From assembly GCA_028278625.1 (NCBI GenBank), contig JANQDY010000156.1, positions 1 to 28,349 on the forward strand: a stretch of DNA of 28,349 nt, read 5' to 3'. The position numbers were made by a program, and so were the translations under genes. Shown piece by piece: positions 14,228-23,040 of this stretch (position 1 is its first letter; each line of letters opens with the position of its first letter). The stretch comes from Thermodesulfobacteriota bacterium. Lineage in GTDB: Bacteria > Desulfobacterota > DSM-4660 > Desulfatiglandales > Desulfatiglandaceae. The notes beneath the pieces were generated by a model. It was not told the origin of the DNA and did no database searches. It worked only from the letters and a program-made list of their open reading frames with translations.

Positions 14228-16024
14228 ATGAACACCCATCTGAAACCGAAAGCAACCGTTACATGTGATGTCCTGGTGATCGGTGCCGGCGGGGCCGGTC
14301 TTCGTGTTGCCGCTCAATTGCTGGAGCGGCAGCCGGGGATCCGCATCACGGCGCTAACCAAAGTCTCCCATCCCCAAAAATCGCACACCGCAACCGCCCA
14401 GGGAGGGCTGGCCGCCGTGGATCCCCGGGACCCCACGGATGCCGTTATCTTCCATATGTTCGATACCTGGAAGGGGTCTGACTGCACTGCTGATCAGAAT
14501 GTTGTCAAGAAGATATGCGAATCGGCCTGGGAGCAGATCCTGTGGCTGGAAAACCGGGGCATGCATTTTTCCCGGGATATGTCCGGCCGATTGAACAAAC
14601 GCACCTTTGGGGGACATACCCGCAACTTCGGCGAGTCATCCGCCTTTCGGGCCGTATTCGAGGCAGACCGCACCGGCAAGGGGATTATGGATACCCAATG
14701 GGGGGAGGCCGTCAAACGGGGAGTAAAATTCATCAACCAGTGCATGGCCGTGGAGTTGCTGATAAAAGACAACCGCTGCAACGGCTGCATCGTTTTCAGA
14801 CAAAAGGAAGGCCAATTCGTCCGCATACTGGCCAAGGCCACGGTCATTGCCGCCGGTGGTTCCGGCCAGGTCTTCAGGGTGACCACCAACTGCCGCCAGA
14901 ACACCGGCGACGGGTTGGCCCTGGTGCTTTCAGCCGGCTTGCCCATCATGGACCCGGAAGCCGTGCAATTCCATCCCACCGGCATCGTGGGACCCGGTAT
15001 CCTTGCCAGTGAAACCCTGAGATCGGTGGGCGGCATACTGAGAAACAGGTCCCGGGAAGCGTTCATGGAGCAATACGCTCCCAAAATGAGGGAACTGGCC
15101 CCCAGGGATCTGGTGGCAAGGGCCATTGAGTCGGAGATCCGTGAAGGGCGGGGAATTACCAACCCGGATCACAATATCGCCCACGTATGGATCGATTTGC
15201 GACATCTTCCCCATGAAGTGCACGAGAAACAGATTCCGGAAGTGAGAAACTTCTTCAAACGATACGTCAACCTTGACCCCAAAGATGACCTCTGCCCCGT
15301 GAGGCCCAGCAACCATTACCACATGGGCGGTATCCCCACCAACGAATACGGCGAAGTCCAGGACAGGGCCGGGCATGTTGTGGCGGGACTGTATGCCGTG
15401 GGCGAATGTGCCGCAGCCAGTTTCCACGGATTCAACCGGCTGGGGACCAACTCCATCCTGGAGCTGATCACAATGGGAAAGATCGTCGCGGACAGGGTCA
15501 TGGAGAATCAGGCTTTGCCGCCCGGCAAGTGGCCTGAGTCATCTGTTTATGGATACGAGGAGCGTTTTTCCGGGTATCTTGAAGCCAACAAGTCCGGAAG
15601 CATTGGGAAATTAAGAGAGACGCTGCAGTCCACCATGACCGAGAAGGTGGGTGTCTTCAGAACCGAAGGGAGCCTGACTGAAGCCGAATCGATTCTCAGG
15701 GAAGTCAATGAAAGGGCTGGCCGTGCGGCCCTTTCGGGGAGCGGCCTCACCATGAATCAGGAGCTGGTGCAACGGTGGGAGCTGGACAATCTCTTGGCCG
15801 TTTCAATGGCCGTATGCCGTGGGGCCCTTGTGCGCAGAGAATCCCGGGGAGGGCACTTCCGGGATGATTATCCGGAAAGAAGTGATGAATTTAACCATCA
15901 CACCCTGGTCACCATGCAGCAATTCGGTGACATTGCGTTGGGCCGGCGGCCGGTGGATATGAGCGTTTTCAAAGGGGCCGGAAAATATCATGAAAAATTT
16001 GACTTCATAGAGAGGAAGTATTAG
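14228..16024 (+). CDS. Succinate dehydrogenase/fumarate reductase-type flavoprotein subunit
   Basis: The 598-residue protein begins with a dinucleotide-binding motif (VLVIGAGGAG) and carries SHTATAQGG with His53 for covalent FAD. Catalytic residues of the family are kept: His249 (QFHPTG), Glu262, Arg293 (LAPRDLVARAI), His363 (NHYHMGG) and Arg404 (GFNRLGTNS). Loops that touch the substrate differ: the usual TEG-RGEGG is SETLRSVGG, CHYMMGG is NHYHMGG, and GANRLGGNS is GFNRLGTNS. The ATG at 14228 has GAAAGAG six bases upstream and is preferred over the in-frame ATG at 14222. The reaction is likely oxidation of a succinate or substituted succinate, or the reverse reduction. The complex sits at the inner membrane. 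Confidence 0.9.
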   Translation: MNTHLKPKATVTCDVLVIGAGGAGLRVAAQLLERQPGIRITALTKVSHPQKSHTATAQGGLAAVDPRDPTDAVIFHMFDTWKGSDCTADQNVVKKICESAWEQILWLENRGMHFSRDMSGRLNKRTFGGHTRNFGESSAFRAVFEADRTGKGIMDTQWGEAVKRGVKFINQCMAVELLIKDNRCNGCIVFRQKEGQFVRILAKATVIAAGGSGQVFRVTTNCRQNTGDGLALVLSAGLPIMDPEAVQFHPTGIVGPGILASETLRSVGGILRNRSREAFMEQYAPKMRELAPRDLVARAIESEIREGRGITNPDHNIAHVWIDLRHLPHEVHEKQIPEVRNFFKRYVNLDPKDDLCPVRPSNHYHMGGIPTNEYGEVQDRAGHVVAGLYAVGECAAASFHGFNRLGTNSILELITMGKIVADRVMENQALPPGKWPESSVYGYEERFSGYLEANKSGSIGKLRETLQSTMTEKVGVFRTEGSLTEAESILREVNERAGRAALSGSGLTMNQELVQRWELDNLLAVSMAVCRGALVRRESRGGHFRDDYPERSDEFNHHTLVTMQQFGDIALGRRPVDMSVFKGAGKYHEKFDFIERKY

Positions 16025-16070
16025 CGCCCAAAAGCAAGCCCTCTAAACCAATGATGGGACGGCAACAATT

Positions 16071-16790
16071 ATGAGTTATAATATCATCCTCAGAATTCAC
16101 CGTTACGAGCCGGAAGAGGATCGATCCTGGGTCCAGGCCTATTCCCTTTTGGCCGGTCGCATCATGCGCTTCGTGGACCTTTTCCGGAAAATCAATGATG
16201 AGCAGGACCCCACCCTTGCCTGGGGGTCGTCCTGCGAGCACGGCCAATGCGGCACCTGCGCCATGATCATTAACGGTAAACCCATGCTGGCCTGTGAGCT
16301 TTTGGTTGAAAATGCCGTCCAGTATTTCAAAACCACCACCTTCACGGTTCAACCCCTGGATGTGGCACGAGTGGTCAGGGATCTGGTGGTGGACACGGAG
16401 ACGCTTTATGAACGGCTTGAGCAGGCAAAACCCTATATCATCGATCCCGCTCCGCCCAGGGCCGACGGGCAGGAACATCCCATCAAACCGGATGAACTGG
16501 AGCGCTACGTCAATGCCACGCGGTGCATTAACTGCTTCTGTTGTGTTTCGGCGTGCATCAGCAGTCATCATAATTTTCTGGGCCCCAATGCCATGCTGGC
16601 AACCATCGTTCGCATCATGGATCCGCGAGAGCGGGAGAAAGTCGATCGCCGCAAGCACCTGTACAGCGACCAGGGCGTGTATCGCTGCCACTCTTCCCAC
16701 GCGTGCTCATTTGTATGCCCCAAGGATATCGATGTGGCTCACTTCATCGCGTTGGCCAAAGCCGGTCGGTTTGGACCGGACGGCCAATAG
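16071..16790 (+). CDS. Succinate dehydrogenase/fumarate reductase-type iron-sulfur subunit
   Basis: This 239-residue protein has the three clusters of SdhB/FrdB: a [2Fe-2S] site (Cys55, Cys60, Cys63 and Cys75 in SSCEHGQCGTC and LAC), a [4Fe-4S] site (CINCFCCVSAC, Cys152/155/158 with Cys216), and a [3Fe-4S] site (Cys162, Cys206 and Cys212 in CHSSHACSFVCP). It follows the flavoprotein by 46 bp and would wire FAD to the cytochrome b anchor. Compared with the E. coli protein the proline after the CSTSC-type motif is missing (ACIS). It is likely part of the same operon as its neighbours. Confidence 0.9.
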   Translation: MSYNIILRIHRYEPEEDRSWVQAYSLLAGRIMRFVDLFRKINDEQDPTLAWGSSCEHGQCGTCAMIINGKPMLACELLVENAVQYFKTTTFTVQPLDVARVVRDLVVDTETLYERLEQAKPYIIDPAPPRADGQEHPIKPDELERYVNATRCINCFCCVSACISSHHNFLGPNAMLATIVRIMDPREREKVDRRKHLYSDQGVYRCHSSHACSFVCPKDIDVAHFIALAKAGRFGPDGQ

Positions 16791-16860
16791 AAGAACGGGG
16801 TGGCCGGAATGTGCCAAGATGGTGCACATCATATGAACGAAATGGAAGAAACGGATTAAG

Positions 16861-18249
16861 ATGGAAGAAACCAAGAGACTGGTTCGGTTGTGTCATCAAT
16901 TGGATTATACGGACCTCCCCATGGACGTCGTGGATCGGGTCAAGTACCTGCTCCTCGACTATCTGGGCGTGGCTGCCCGGGGGACCCTGAGCGAATCTTC
17001 AAAACCCGTTCATGAAGTGATCCGTCGGCAGGGTGAATCTCCCGATCCGGCCCCCTTAATTGGCACCCATTTAACGGCGTCCCCTTCTCTTGCGGCCCTG
17101 GGCAATGGCATTGCCGCCCACTCCCTTGAATTGGATGATGTTGTTAACGCCGCTTCCCTTCATCCCGGTGTTTCCATCATGTCCGCTGCTTTGCCTTTGG
17201 GCTGCGAGGTCCCGGTAAGCGGAAAAGATCTCATTGCCGCCGTTGTTGCCGGGTACGAAGCAACCGTAAAGCTGGGCATTGCGCTGGATCCCGCCGCGCA
17301 CTATTCCCGGGGATTCCATCCTACCGCCACATGCGGCACCTTGGGAGCGGCCGTTACGGCCGCGAAATTGCTCAAGTTGGATGTATCCGCCATGTGCAAT
17401 GCCATCGGCATTGCGGGCAGTCAGGCAGCCGGTTCAATGGAGTTTCTGTCCGACGGCGCATTCACGAAACGGTTTCATGCGGGATGGTCGGCCCACAGCG
17501 GAATTCTGGCGGCCCAGTTGGCCAAATACGGTTTTACCGGCCCCCGGACCATCTTGGAAGGGAGGTTCGGATTTCTCCATGCCTATTCCGGGAATTCAAA
17601 TCCCGAAAAGATCTTTGCCCACTGGGGGAACCCTTATGAGGTGATGCGCACCAGCATCAAACCCCACGCCTGCTGCAGGTACAAGCAAGGGCCCATCGAT
17701 TGTATCCTTGAAATCGTACGGGAAAACGATCTGACCTCCAATGACATCGAAAAAGTGGTGTTAAGCGTTTTGAAAGCCGGTTTTCCTCTGGTTGTTGATC
17801 CCTGGGACCGAAAACTGGCCCCCGAGTCGATCGTGGATGCCCAGTTCAGCATGCCCTTCGGAGCAGCCGTTGCAATCCTTTACGGGAAGGCATCTCTGGA
17901 AGAATATCACATGGACAACATAAACGCCCCCATTGTGAGAGAGATGATGCGGCGTATCGAGTGTGTAAAAGACCCTGACATCGAAACCGACTATCCGCGA
18001 AGATGGCCGGCCAAGGCAACCATATTCACCAAAGACGGCCGCAGGTTGAAAACACGGGTGGCATATCCCAAAGGAGATCCGGAAAACCCCCTCACGTGGG
18101 AGGAACTGATCCGAAAGTTCAAGGGGCTGACGGCACCGGTCTACAATGGTGAGCAAACAGACAGCATCGTAACCTGCGTTCGCAATCTCGAAAACGCATC
18201 CAACCTGGAACGGTTGTTGACTGCCGTCTCCCTTTCACCCTTTCACTGA
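16861..18249 (+). CDS. MmgE/PrpD family protein
   Basis: This 462-residue protein is typical of the family that includes 2-methylcitrate dehydratase (PrpD) and cis-aconitate decarboxylase. Visible conserved segments are HSLELDDV, GFHPTATCG, KRFHAGWSAHSG and KPHACCRYKQG, which hold the conserved histidines and Asp of the active site. It is the last gene of the plus-strand operon and is separated from the SdhB-like gene by 70 bp. In this setting it could hydrate or dehydrate the unsaturated acid formed by the Sdh-like complex, or decarboxylate or isomerise a related acid. The family is functionally diverse, so the reaction is unassigned. Confidence 0.88.
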   Translation: MEETKRLVRLCHQLDYTDLPMDVVDRVKYLLLDYLGVAARGTLSESSKPVHEVIRRQGESPDPAPLIGTHLTASPSLAALGNGIAAHSLELDDVVNAASLHPGVSIMSAALPLGCEVPVSGKDLIAAVVAGYEATVKLGIALDPAAHYSRGFHPTATCGTLGAAVTAAKLLKLDVSAMCNAIGIAGSQAAGSMEFLSDGAFTKRFHAGWSAHSGILAAQLAKYGFTGPRTILEGRFGFLHAYSGNSNPEKIFAHWGNPYEVMRTSIKPHACCRYKQGPIDCILEIVRENDLTSNDIEKVVLSVLKAGFPLVVDPWDRKLAPESIVDAQFSMPFGAAVAILYGKASLEEYHMDNINAPIVREMMRRIECVKDPDIETDYPRRWPAKATIFTKDGRRLKTRVAYPKGDPENPLTWEELIRKFKGLTAPVYNGEQTDSIVTCVRNLENASNLERLLTAVSLSPFH

Positions 18250-18290
18250 AACGGCTCTTGCGGTTCTTGCCGGTTTCCCCTTGTTCGGAT

Positions 18291-18551
18291 TCATTTAAAC
18301 CAGCCATTCTTATGGAAGAACCACAATTCACCGATGGCGATGACGGCCATCAAACCGAGTACCCAGAAGTAGCCGTGCTTAAGTTGCAGTTCGGGCATAA
18401 AGGCGAAGTTCATCCCATAAATCCCGGCGATCAATGTCAAGGGCACGAAAATGGCCCGTAAAACCGTGAGGTGCTCAAATGGTTGACGGGAAGGGAGAAG
18501 GAGACCTCCGCCGATCACCCGCCTACTTCTGTCGTCTTCTTTGTCTGCCAT
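18291..18551 (-). pseudogene. C-terminal remnant of a CorA-type Mg2+/Co2+ transporter
   Basis: About 60 residues at the C-terminus match CorA: EHLTVLRAIFVPLTLIAGIY followed by GMNFAFMPEL and two transmembrane helices ending in FFHKNGWFK. The GMN motif that forms the pore selectivity site is intact, but the ~250-residue cytoplasmic domain is absent. The 86-residue frame starts with unrelated residues (MADKEDDRSRRV), and only 63 bp separate it from the next gene. It is most likely a leftover of a deletion or rearrangement rather than a functional channel. Confidence 0.75.
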
Positions 18552-18614
18552 TTGATCCTCATCCTTATATGTTGCGCATCATAGGAAAAATAAGGGATTG
18601 ATCATGCTCTCATC

Positions 18615-21086
18615 TCACCGTCCGTCCAGAATGGCCCTTACGGCCCTTGCAAGCTTGCCCTTATCCAGAGGCTTCAATGCAAATCCCTTGATTCCCATCT
18701 CCTTGACTTTCTCTTCATCGACCAATTCACTGTACCCGGTACAAAGAAGAATCGGTACATCCTTTCGTATTTTTATCAATTGGGCGGCCAACTGATCCCC
18801 GGACATATTGGGCATTGCCATATCCGTGATAACAAAATCAAATTCATCCGGGCTAGCCCTAAAACGTTTAAGTGCCTCAACACTGTCGGTCATCGGAAGA
18901 ACCCTGTAACCCAGACGCTCCAGCATGTGCCGAATCATTCGGACGATGGACGCTTCATCGTCCACCAGGAGTATCCTTTCATTTCCCGTGGGCAATTCTT
19001 CTTCAGGCATGAGTGTCGACGGATCTTCCGCGTCTATTTTTGGAAACAGAATTTCAACGGTCGTCCCTTCGCCGACCTCGCTATTGATACGGATGGCCCC
19101 CTTGCACTTCTTGACAATTCCGTAAACCACCGACAATCCCATGCCGCTGGCGGCACCGAACTCCTGTGTGGCAAAGTGCGGCTCGGCAACCTTCTCCTGA
19201 ATATCGGGTTCAATGCCCTCACCGGAATCCTTGATGGTCAATATGACGAAATCACCAGGAGCAATATCTTCATAGATGGCTGCCCTTTTCACGCTTAGGC
19301 TCACCTCAGAAATGCCCACTTGAAGGACACCTCCCGACTTTTTCATGGCGCGTGCCGCGTTTGTACAAACATTGACGATAATCTGGTGGATTTCCGTGGG
19401 ATCCCCCAGAATCATGTGTGGTTCGGACGGTATGCTCTGTTGAATATCAATCATGGTGGGTATGGAGGCACGCATCAGTTTGAGGGACCCTTTCACCATG
19501 GTGTTGAGCTCCAGGGGTTTCAGATCCGTCGTTGTCTTGCGGGCAAAATTAAGAATCTGACGGACCACTTCCTTTACTCTAAGACATGCGGTATGAATTT
19601 CTTTTAAAGACTCTTTTGCGGGATGCCAATCGGGAACATCATCCATGGCAAGTTCCGCGTTTCCCAGGATAAGGCCGAGGACGTTGTTGAATTCATGGGC
19701 GATACCTCCCGCGAGATTGCCGATGGCTTCCATCTTTCGGACCTGCCCAAGTTGCGATTGAAGCCTTTCCTTCTCTATTTCAGCTTCTTTCCTTTCGGTG
19801 ATATCTCTTCCCAGACCGATTAACCCTGTCACATCCCCGTTTTCGTTCAATACGCCGGTATTCAGCCATGCAAACCACTTCCAGCCATCCCTTGTCATGG
19901 CCCGATGCTCCAAGTATGCCGTGTGAGGAGGGCGGTACGCTCTTTCCATTTCTTCCGCGGTTATTTCGCGATCGTCCGGATGGACAAAGGTCATGAGGTG
20001 TTGCCCCAATAGTTCATCTTCCGTCCTGCCAAACATTTTGCAGTATGAAGGGCTCACAAAATGAAATATTCCATCCGCATCGATTTTCACCAGAAGGTCT
20101 GTTTGGTGTTCAACCAGCAAGCGATGCTCTTCCTCGCTCTCCCTCAACGCCTCTTCCGCGCTCACTCGCGCGGTGACATCGTCAAAAAGCGCGACCACCT
20201 CTCCGGTGGGCAGCTTATAAATACGGTTTTCCCGCCACCCTTTGCGGTTTTCATCTTCATAGTAAAATGGCGGGAGATATTCTTCAATACCTGTCTCCCA
20301 GACACGTTTCAGTGCTCCCGGCAGGCTTGATCGGACCATATTCGGAAATATGGCCATCAGGCGATTTCCCAACACTTTCTCTTTAGTGATACGGCTGATC
20401 CGCTCTGCCGCCGGATTAAAACCCATGAACACGAAATCCTTACCGCCATCTATGGGCCTGTAGACAGCCACACCGCTGGACATATTTTCAAAAATGGCTG
20501 AAAAGCGCTGCTCGCTTTCGCGCAAGGTGGCATCAGCGATTTTTTGTCCCGTGATATCCACAAAAGCCATTTGCCATAGAATGGTTTTACCGGATTTGTC
20601 TTGCTGCGCTTCAATTTCCGCCATCACCCAGAGGGGAGATCCGTTTTCCGACTTAAAACCCAACTCAACGCTTTGTTTCTCTCCGGTTTCCTCACACCTT
20701 TTTCGGGCTTCCTGATAGGCGTCTTCCCATTCCGGATCAAGAAACCTGCCTAACGGCGACTTCATAATGTGTGCTTTGGAATTTCCCAAAAGGCGGACGC
20801 CGGTCAAATTGACGCGACTGACAACGCCTTCATCGTCGAGGGTCATGTATCCGCAAGGAGCGAATTCGTAGAGGTTTTCATATTCCTGGTGCAACCGCGA
20901 AATCTCTTTTTGTGCCAGTTGCAGCCCTTTGTTCTGGATTTCAAGCTCCGCATTCCGGACTTTCAATTCATCAATGAGGTCAAGAATATCTGCGGGCATC
21001 CGAGAGGCAAGGTCCGGTTGATTCTGGAGGAGCTCTTCTGTCTGTTTCCGCAACAAGTCAAACTTTTCTGAATCCATATTAGACAT
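18615..21086 (-). CDS. Cytoplasmic PAS hybrid histidine kinase with receiver domain
   Basis: This 823-residue protein has no membrane segment. A short N-terminal coiled coil is followed by three PAS domains (about 66-182, 190-308 and 315-435), a HisKA domain with His464 in GIAHEFNN, an ATPase domain (N box about 566-580, DSGEGIEPD, and GMGLSVVYGIV), and a C-terminal receiver domain (about 703-820) with Asp755, Thr783 and Lys805. The F-box region reads EPHFATQEFG rather than the usual EPFFTTK-type sequence, so activity could be altered. The PAS domains suggest sensing of redox state or small molecules in the cytoplasm. The neighbouring PAS-LuxR regulator on the same strand could act in the same circuit; there is no direct evidence. 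Confidence 0.92.
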   Translation of the reverse strand: MSNMDSEKFDLLRKQTEELLQNQPDLASRMPADILDLIDELKVRNAELEIQNKGLQLAQKEISRLHQEYENLYEFAPCGYMTLDDEGVVSRVNLTGVRLLGNSKAHIMKSPLGRFLDPEWEDAYQEARKRCEETGEKQSVELGFKSENGSPLWVMAEIEAQQDKSGKTILWQMAFVDITGQKIADATLRESEQRFSAIFENMSSGVAVYRPIDGGKDFVFMGFNPAAERISRITKEKVLGNRLMAIFPNMVRSSLPGALKRVWETGIEEYLPPFYYEDENRKGWRENRIYKLPTGEVVALFDDVTARVSAEEALRESEEEHRLLVEHQTDLLVKIDADGIFHFVSPSYCKMFGRTEDELLGQHLMTFVHPDDREITAEEMERAYRPPHTAYLEHRAMTRDGWKWFAWLNTGVLNENGDVTGLIGLGRDITERKEAEIEKERLQSQLGQVRKMEAIGNLAGGIAHEFNNVLGLILGNAELAMDDVPDWHPAKESLKEIHTACLRVKEVVRQILNFARKTTTDLKPLELNTMVKGSLKLMRASIPTMIDIQQSIPSEPHMILGDPTEIHQIIVNVCTNAARAMKKSGGVLQVGISEVSLSVKRAAIYEDIAPGDFVILTIKDSGEGIEPDIQEKVAEPHFATQEFGAASGMGLSVVYGIVKKCKGAIRINSEVGEGTTVEILFPKIDAEDPSTLMPEEELPTGNERILLVDDEASIVRMIRHMLERLGYRVLPMTDSVEALKRFRASPDEFDFVITDMAMPNMSGDQLAAQLIKIRKDVPILLCTGYSELVDEEKVKEMGIKGFALKPLDKGKLARAVRAILDGR

Positions 21087-21256
21087 CTTTCTTCTTCCTT
21101 TCTCCGTTCCTTTTTTTAGCGGGTTGGAACGTCGCAGGGGAGATTAATGTCCCTTTTTAACATCACGGTTTGAACGAAGATTTTTTCTATCCCCACTGAG
21201 AGGTTTTTTCAAAATTGTCAGTCTCAGACCCCTTATTTTTGACCAAAAACGGCGCA

Positions 21257-22120
21257 CTAGTCCATGGCGAGAAGGTGTGACACCAGGTTGGTCTTTTTAT
21301 ATTTAAGACCCAGTTTGTTGCGGATATTCTTCCGGTGGAAGTCCACGGTTCCCGGACTCACATTCATCACCTCCGCGATCTCTTTGCTGGTTCGACCCTC
21401 CTTTATGAGCCCCGCCACATAAATCTCCTTGGGGGTGAGACCCAGGCCCCTTGAAGAAAGGCGTTTGGCAAAGGGGGAGATCACTTCCCTCAGGTTCGAT
21501 GTAACGGCCTTCAGCAGGGTTTTCTGCTCCTGGGTTCGCAGCCCGGATTCCAGCGTCGCCAGGTACGGCAGCACCAGTTCCGTGGTTTGGGAAACCATTT
21601 TTTCTTCAAGCTCTTTTTTGTCTCGCTCCCGCTGGTGCAGAAGTACCCGCAAGGCCGTGTTGGCTTCTTTCAGTTTTTTCGCCTTAACCTCCAATTCAGC
21701 CTCCCGGCGCCTAAGAGCGGCTTCGGCCTGTTTGACGTTGGTGATGTTCTCATGACTGATCACCAGTCTCTTTGGACCCCGGGCGTAGAGGCGGGTCACC
21801 CGCATATTGAACCACTGCTCCTCCCCGTCAGAATGATATCCGTAATTCATGACGAATTCCATCATCTCCCCTGAGGCCACCGCCCGTATGCCCGCGGCAG
21901 CCCGCCAGGCCGTCTCTCCGTCGGGGCCTTGGGTCTGATCACAGAGTGCAAGATAGTTGATGCCGACGGTATCCGGACGGATGTTTATGGCATTGGCCTC
22001 GGCGAACTGCTTCCAGGCGCTATTGGTTTCGATAATAACACCGTCTTCATCGATGATGGCCACATGAGCGGTCAACGAGTCAAGAACCGCCCGTCCGAAG
22101 ATTTCTTCTGCTCCGCTCAT
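21257..22120 (-). CDS. PAS domain-containing LuxR-family regulator
   Basis: This 287-residue protein has an N-terminal PAS domain (about residues 8-135), then a charged coiled coil (about 135-185, rich in E, K and R), and a LuxR-type helix-turn-helix at the C-terminus (about 225-283, GLTPKEIYVAGLIKEGRTSK and VSPGTVDFHRKNIRNKLGLK). The ATG at 22120 follows AGGAGA. It lacks a receiver domain, so it probably senses through PAS rather than by phosphorylation. It is separated by 170 bp from the kinase gene downstream on the same strand. The target genes are not evident. Confidence 0.88.
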   Translation of the reverse strand: MSGAEEIFGRAVLDSLTAHVAIIDEDGVIIETNSAWKQFAEANAINIRPDTVGINYLALCDQTQGPDGETAWRAAAGIRAVASGEMMEFVMNYGYHSDGEEQWFNMRVTRLYARGPKRLVISHENITNVKQAEAALRRREAELEVKAKKLKEANTALRVLLHQRERDKKELEEKMVSQTTELVLPYLATLESGLRTQEQKTLLKAVTSNLREVISPFAKRLSSRGLGLTPKEIYVAGLIKEGRTSKEIAEVMNVSPGTVDFHRKNIRNKLGLKYKKTNLVSHLLAMD

Positions 22121-22337
22121 CGTCTCCTATGACTCCGATGAGGTTAATGACGTTTAATGACTTTAGATAGAGCTTTCTAATTCAGAATGAAATAAATGTG
22201 CGGATGTGTCAAGTGGTAAGCGGGCATTTTGCTTTTCATTAGCGAAATAGTAGCGCCTTTGTCCCATGGCTCCTTTCTGCCAATGACCGGACGCTTTTAG
22301 GCAAGCGTCTCATGTTGGGGCCCCAAAAAATCGAAAA

Positions 22338-22363
22338 GGGCAGCCTCTTTTTGAAGGCTGCCC
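22338..22363 (-). terminator. Rho-independent terminator after the small paralog pair
   Basis: GGGCAGCCT and AGGCTGCCC form a perfect 9-bp stem with an 8-base loop. On the minus strand it is followed by TTTT, CGA and TTTTTT, which fits termination of the 22397-22828 unit. Confidence 0.75.
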
Positions 22364-22396
22364 TCTTAAGAAGGAGTTTTGATATGGCCTTCTGGT

Positions 22397-22603
22397 CTAA
22401 GCGTGGGTTTCGAATGCAACAAGCCTCACGCAGAGTTTCTTCTCCAGGTCCCGCAGTTTATCCAATTGCTCTTTGGGCATCTGGGCCGCTATTGAAGGCG
22501 TGGGATAGGCAATAATGAGTTTGCCGATTTCTTTCTCCAGTGCCTGAATTTCGGCCACTCCCTTGTCATCCACGTAATCGGCGTAATCATAATCAAAGTT
22601 CAT
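22397..22603 (-). CDS. Small conserved-looking protein, paralog of 22625-22828
   Basis: The 68-residue protein begins MNFDYDYADYVDDKGVAEIQ and ends LCVRLVAFETHA. About two thirds of its residues are identical to the gene just upstream, including DDKGVAEIQALEKE, AYPTP and LCVRLVA with a single conserved cysteine. A purine-rich GGGGGGAAC site precedes the ATG. It has no signal peptide or membrane segment and looks like two short helical segments around a YPTP turn. I do not recognise the family. It is transcribed together with its paralog (21 bp apart) and ends at a clear terminator. Confidence 0.75.
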   Translation of the reverse strand: MNFDYDYADYVDDKGVAEIQALEKEIGKLIIAYPTPSIAAQMPKEQLDKLRDLEKKLCVRLVAFETHA

Positions 22604-22624
22604 CTCTTGTTCCCCCCTTTCCTT

Positions 22625-22828
22625 TCAGTGGGTATCGTAGGCCACCAGTCTGACACAAAGTTTCTCTTCCAATGCCTTTATTTTGGCAGCTTGCTCCTTT
22701 GTCAACTCGGCCGCCTTGGGCGGCGTCGGATAGGCCATGATTCTCACGCCCGTCTCCTTTTCCAGGGCCTGAATTTCGGCCACTCCCTTGTCATCCAAAT
22801 TGGTCGCGTAGTCATGATCAAAATCCAC
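22625..22828 (-). CDS. Small conserved-looking protein, first of a tandem pair
   Basis: The 67-residue product begins MDFDHDYATNLDDKGVAEIQ and starts with GTG (22828) after AGGAGG. It contains AYPTPPKAAEL and ends EEKLCVRLVAYDTH. The strong similarity to the following gene with codon-level divergence indicates an older tandem duplication kept under protein-level selection. No function can be assigned. A small cytoplasmic regulatory or binding protein is possible. Confidence 0.75.
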   Translation of the reverse strand: MDFDHDYATNLDDKGVAEIQALEKETGVRIMAYPTPPKAAELTKEQAAKIKALEEKLCVRLVAYDTH

Positions 22829-23004
22829 TTTGAACCTCCTCTCTCAATTGAAATGTTCCTGTTTCCAACCGCTTCATTTCTTTTCATAAATTTACTCTTA
22901 CCAAACAAGAACACAATAACAGATGATCGGCAGGAAAATGGTAGCAAAAAACTACCATTCCTGGAATTCAGACGGCCCATGTCGAGCGGTTCGGCGTTTT
23001 TTTC

Positions 23005-23033
23005 TTGACGACATCTTTTTTGTGGCCTACAAA
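23005..23033 (+). promoter_or_regulatory. Promoter in front of cobalamin riboswitch 1
   Basis: TTGACG (23005-23010) and TACAAA (23028-23033) are separated by 17 bp and the extension TTTGTGGCC precedes the -10 box. The same arrangement occurs at 27290-27318. Confidence 0.7.
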
Positions 23034-23040
23034 AACGGCC

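Noticed and set aside
9373..16790. Ordinary TCA-cycle succinyl-CoA synthetase and succinate dehydrogenase genes.
   Set aside because: Not fully excluded, but divergent ligase and flavoprotein loops and the CitE-like, MmgE/PrpD and GntR genes in the same operon point to a dedicated pathway.
16841..16871. Repeat of ATGGAAGAAAC just before and at the MmgE/PrpD start.
   Set aside because: An 11-base chance or local duplication; it does not change the start choice enough to report as a feature.
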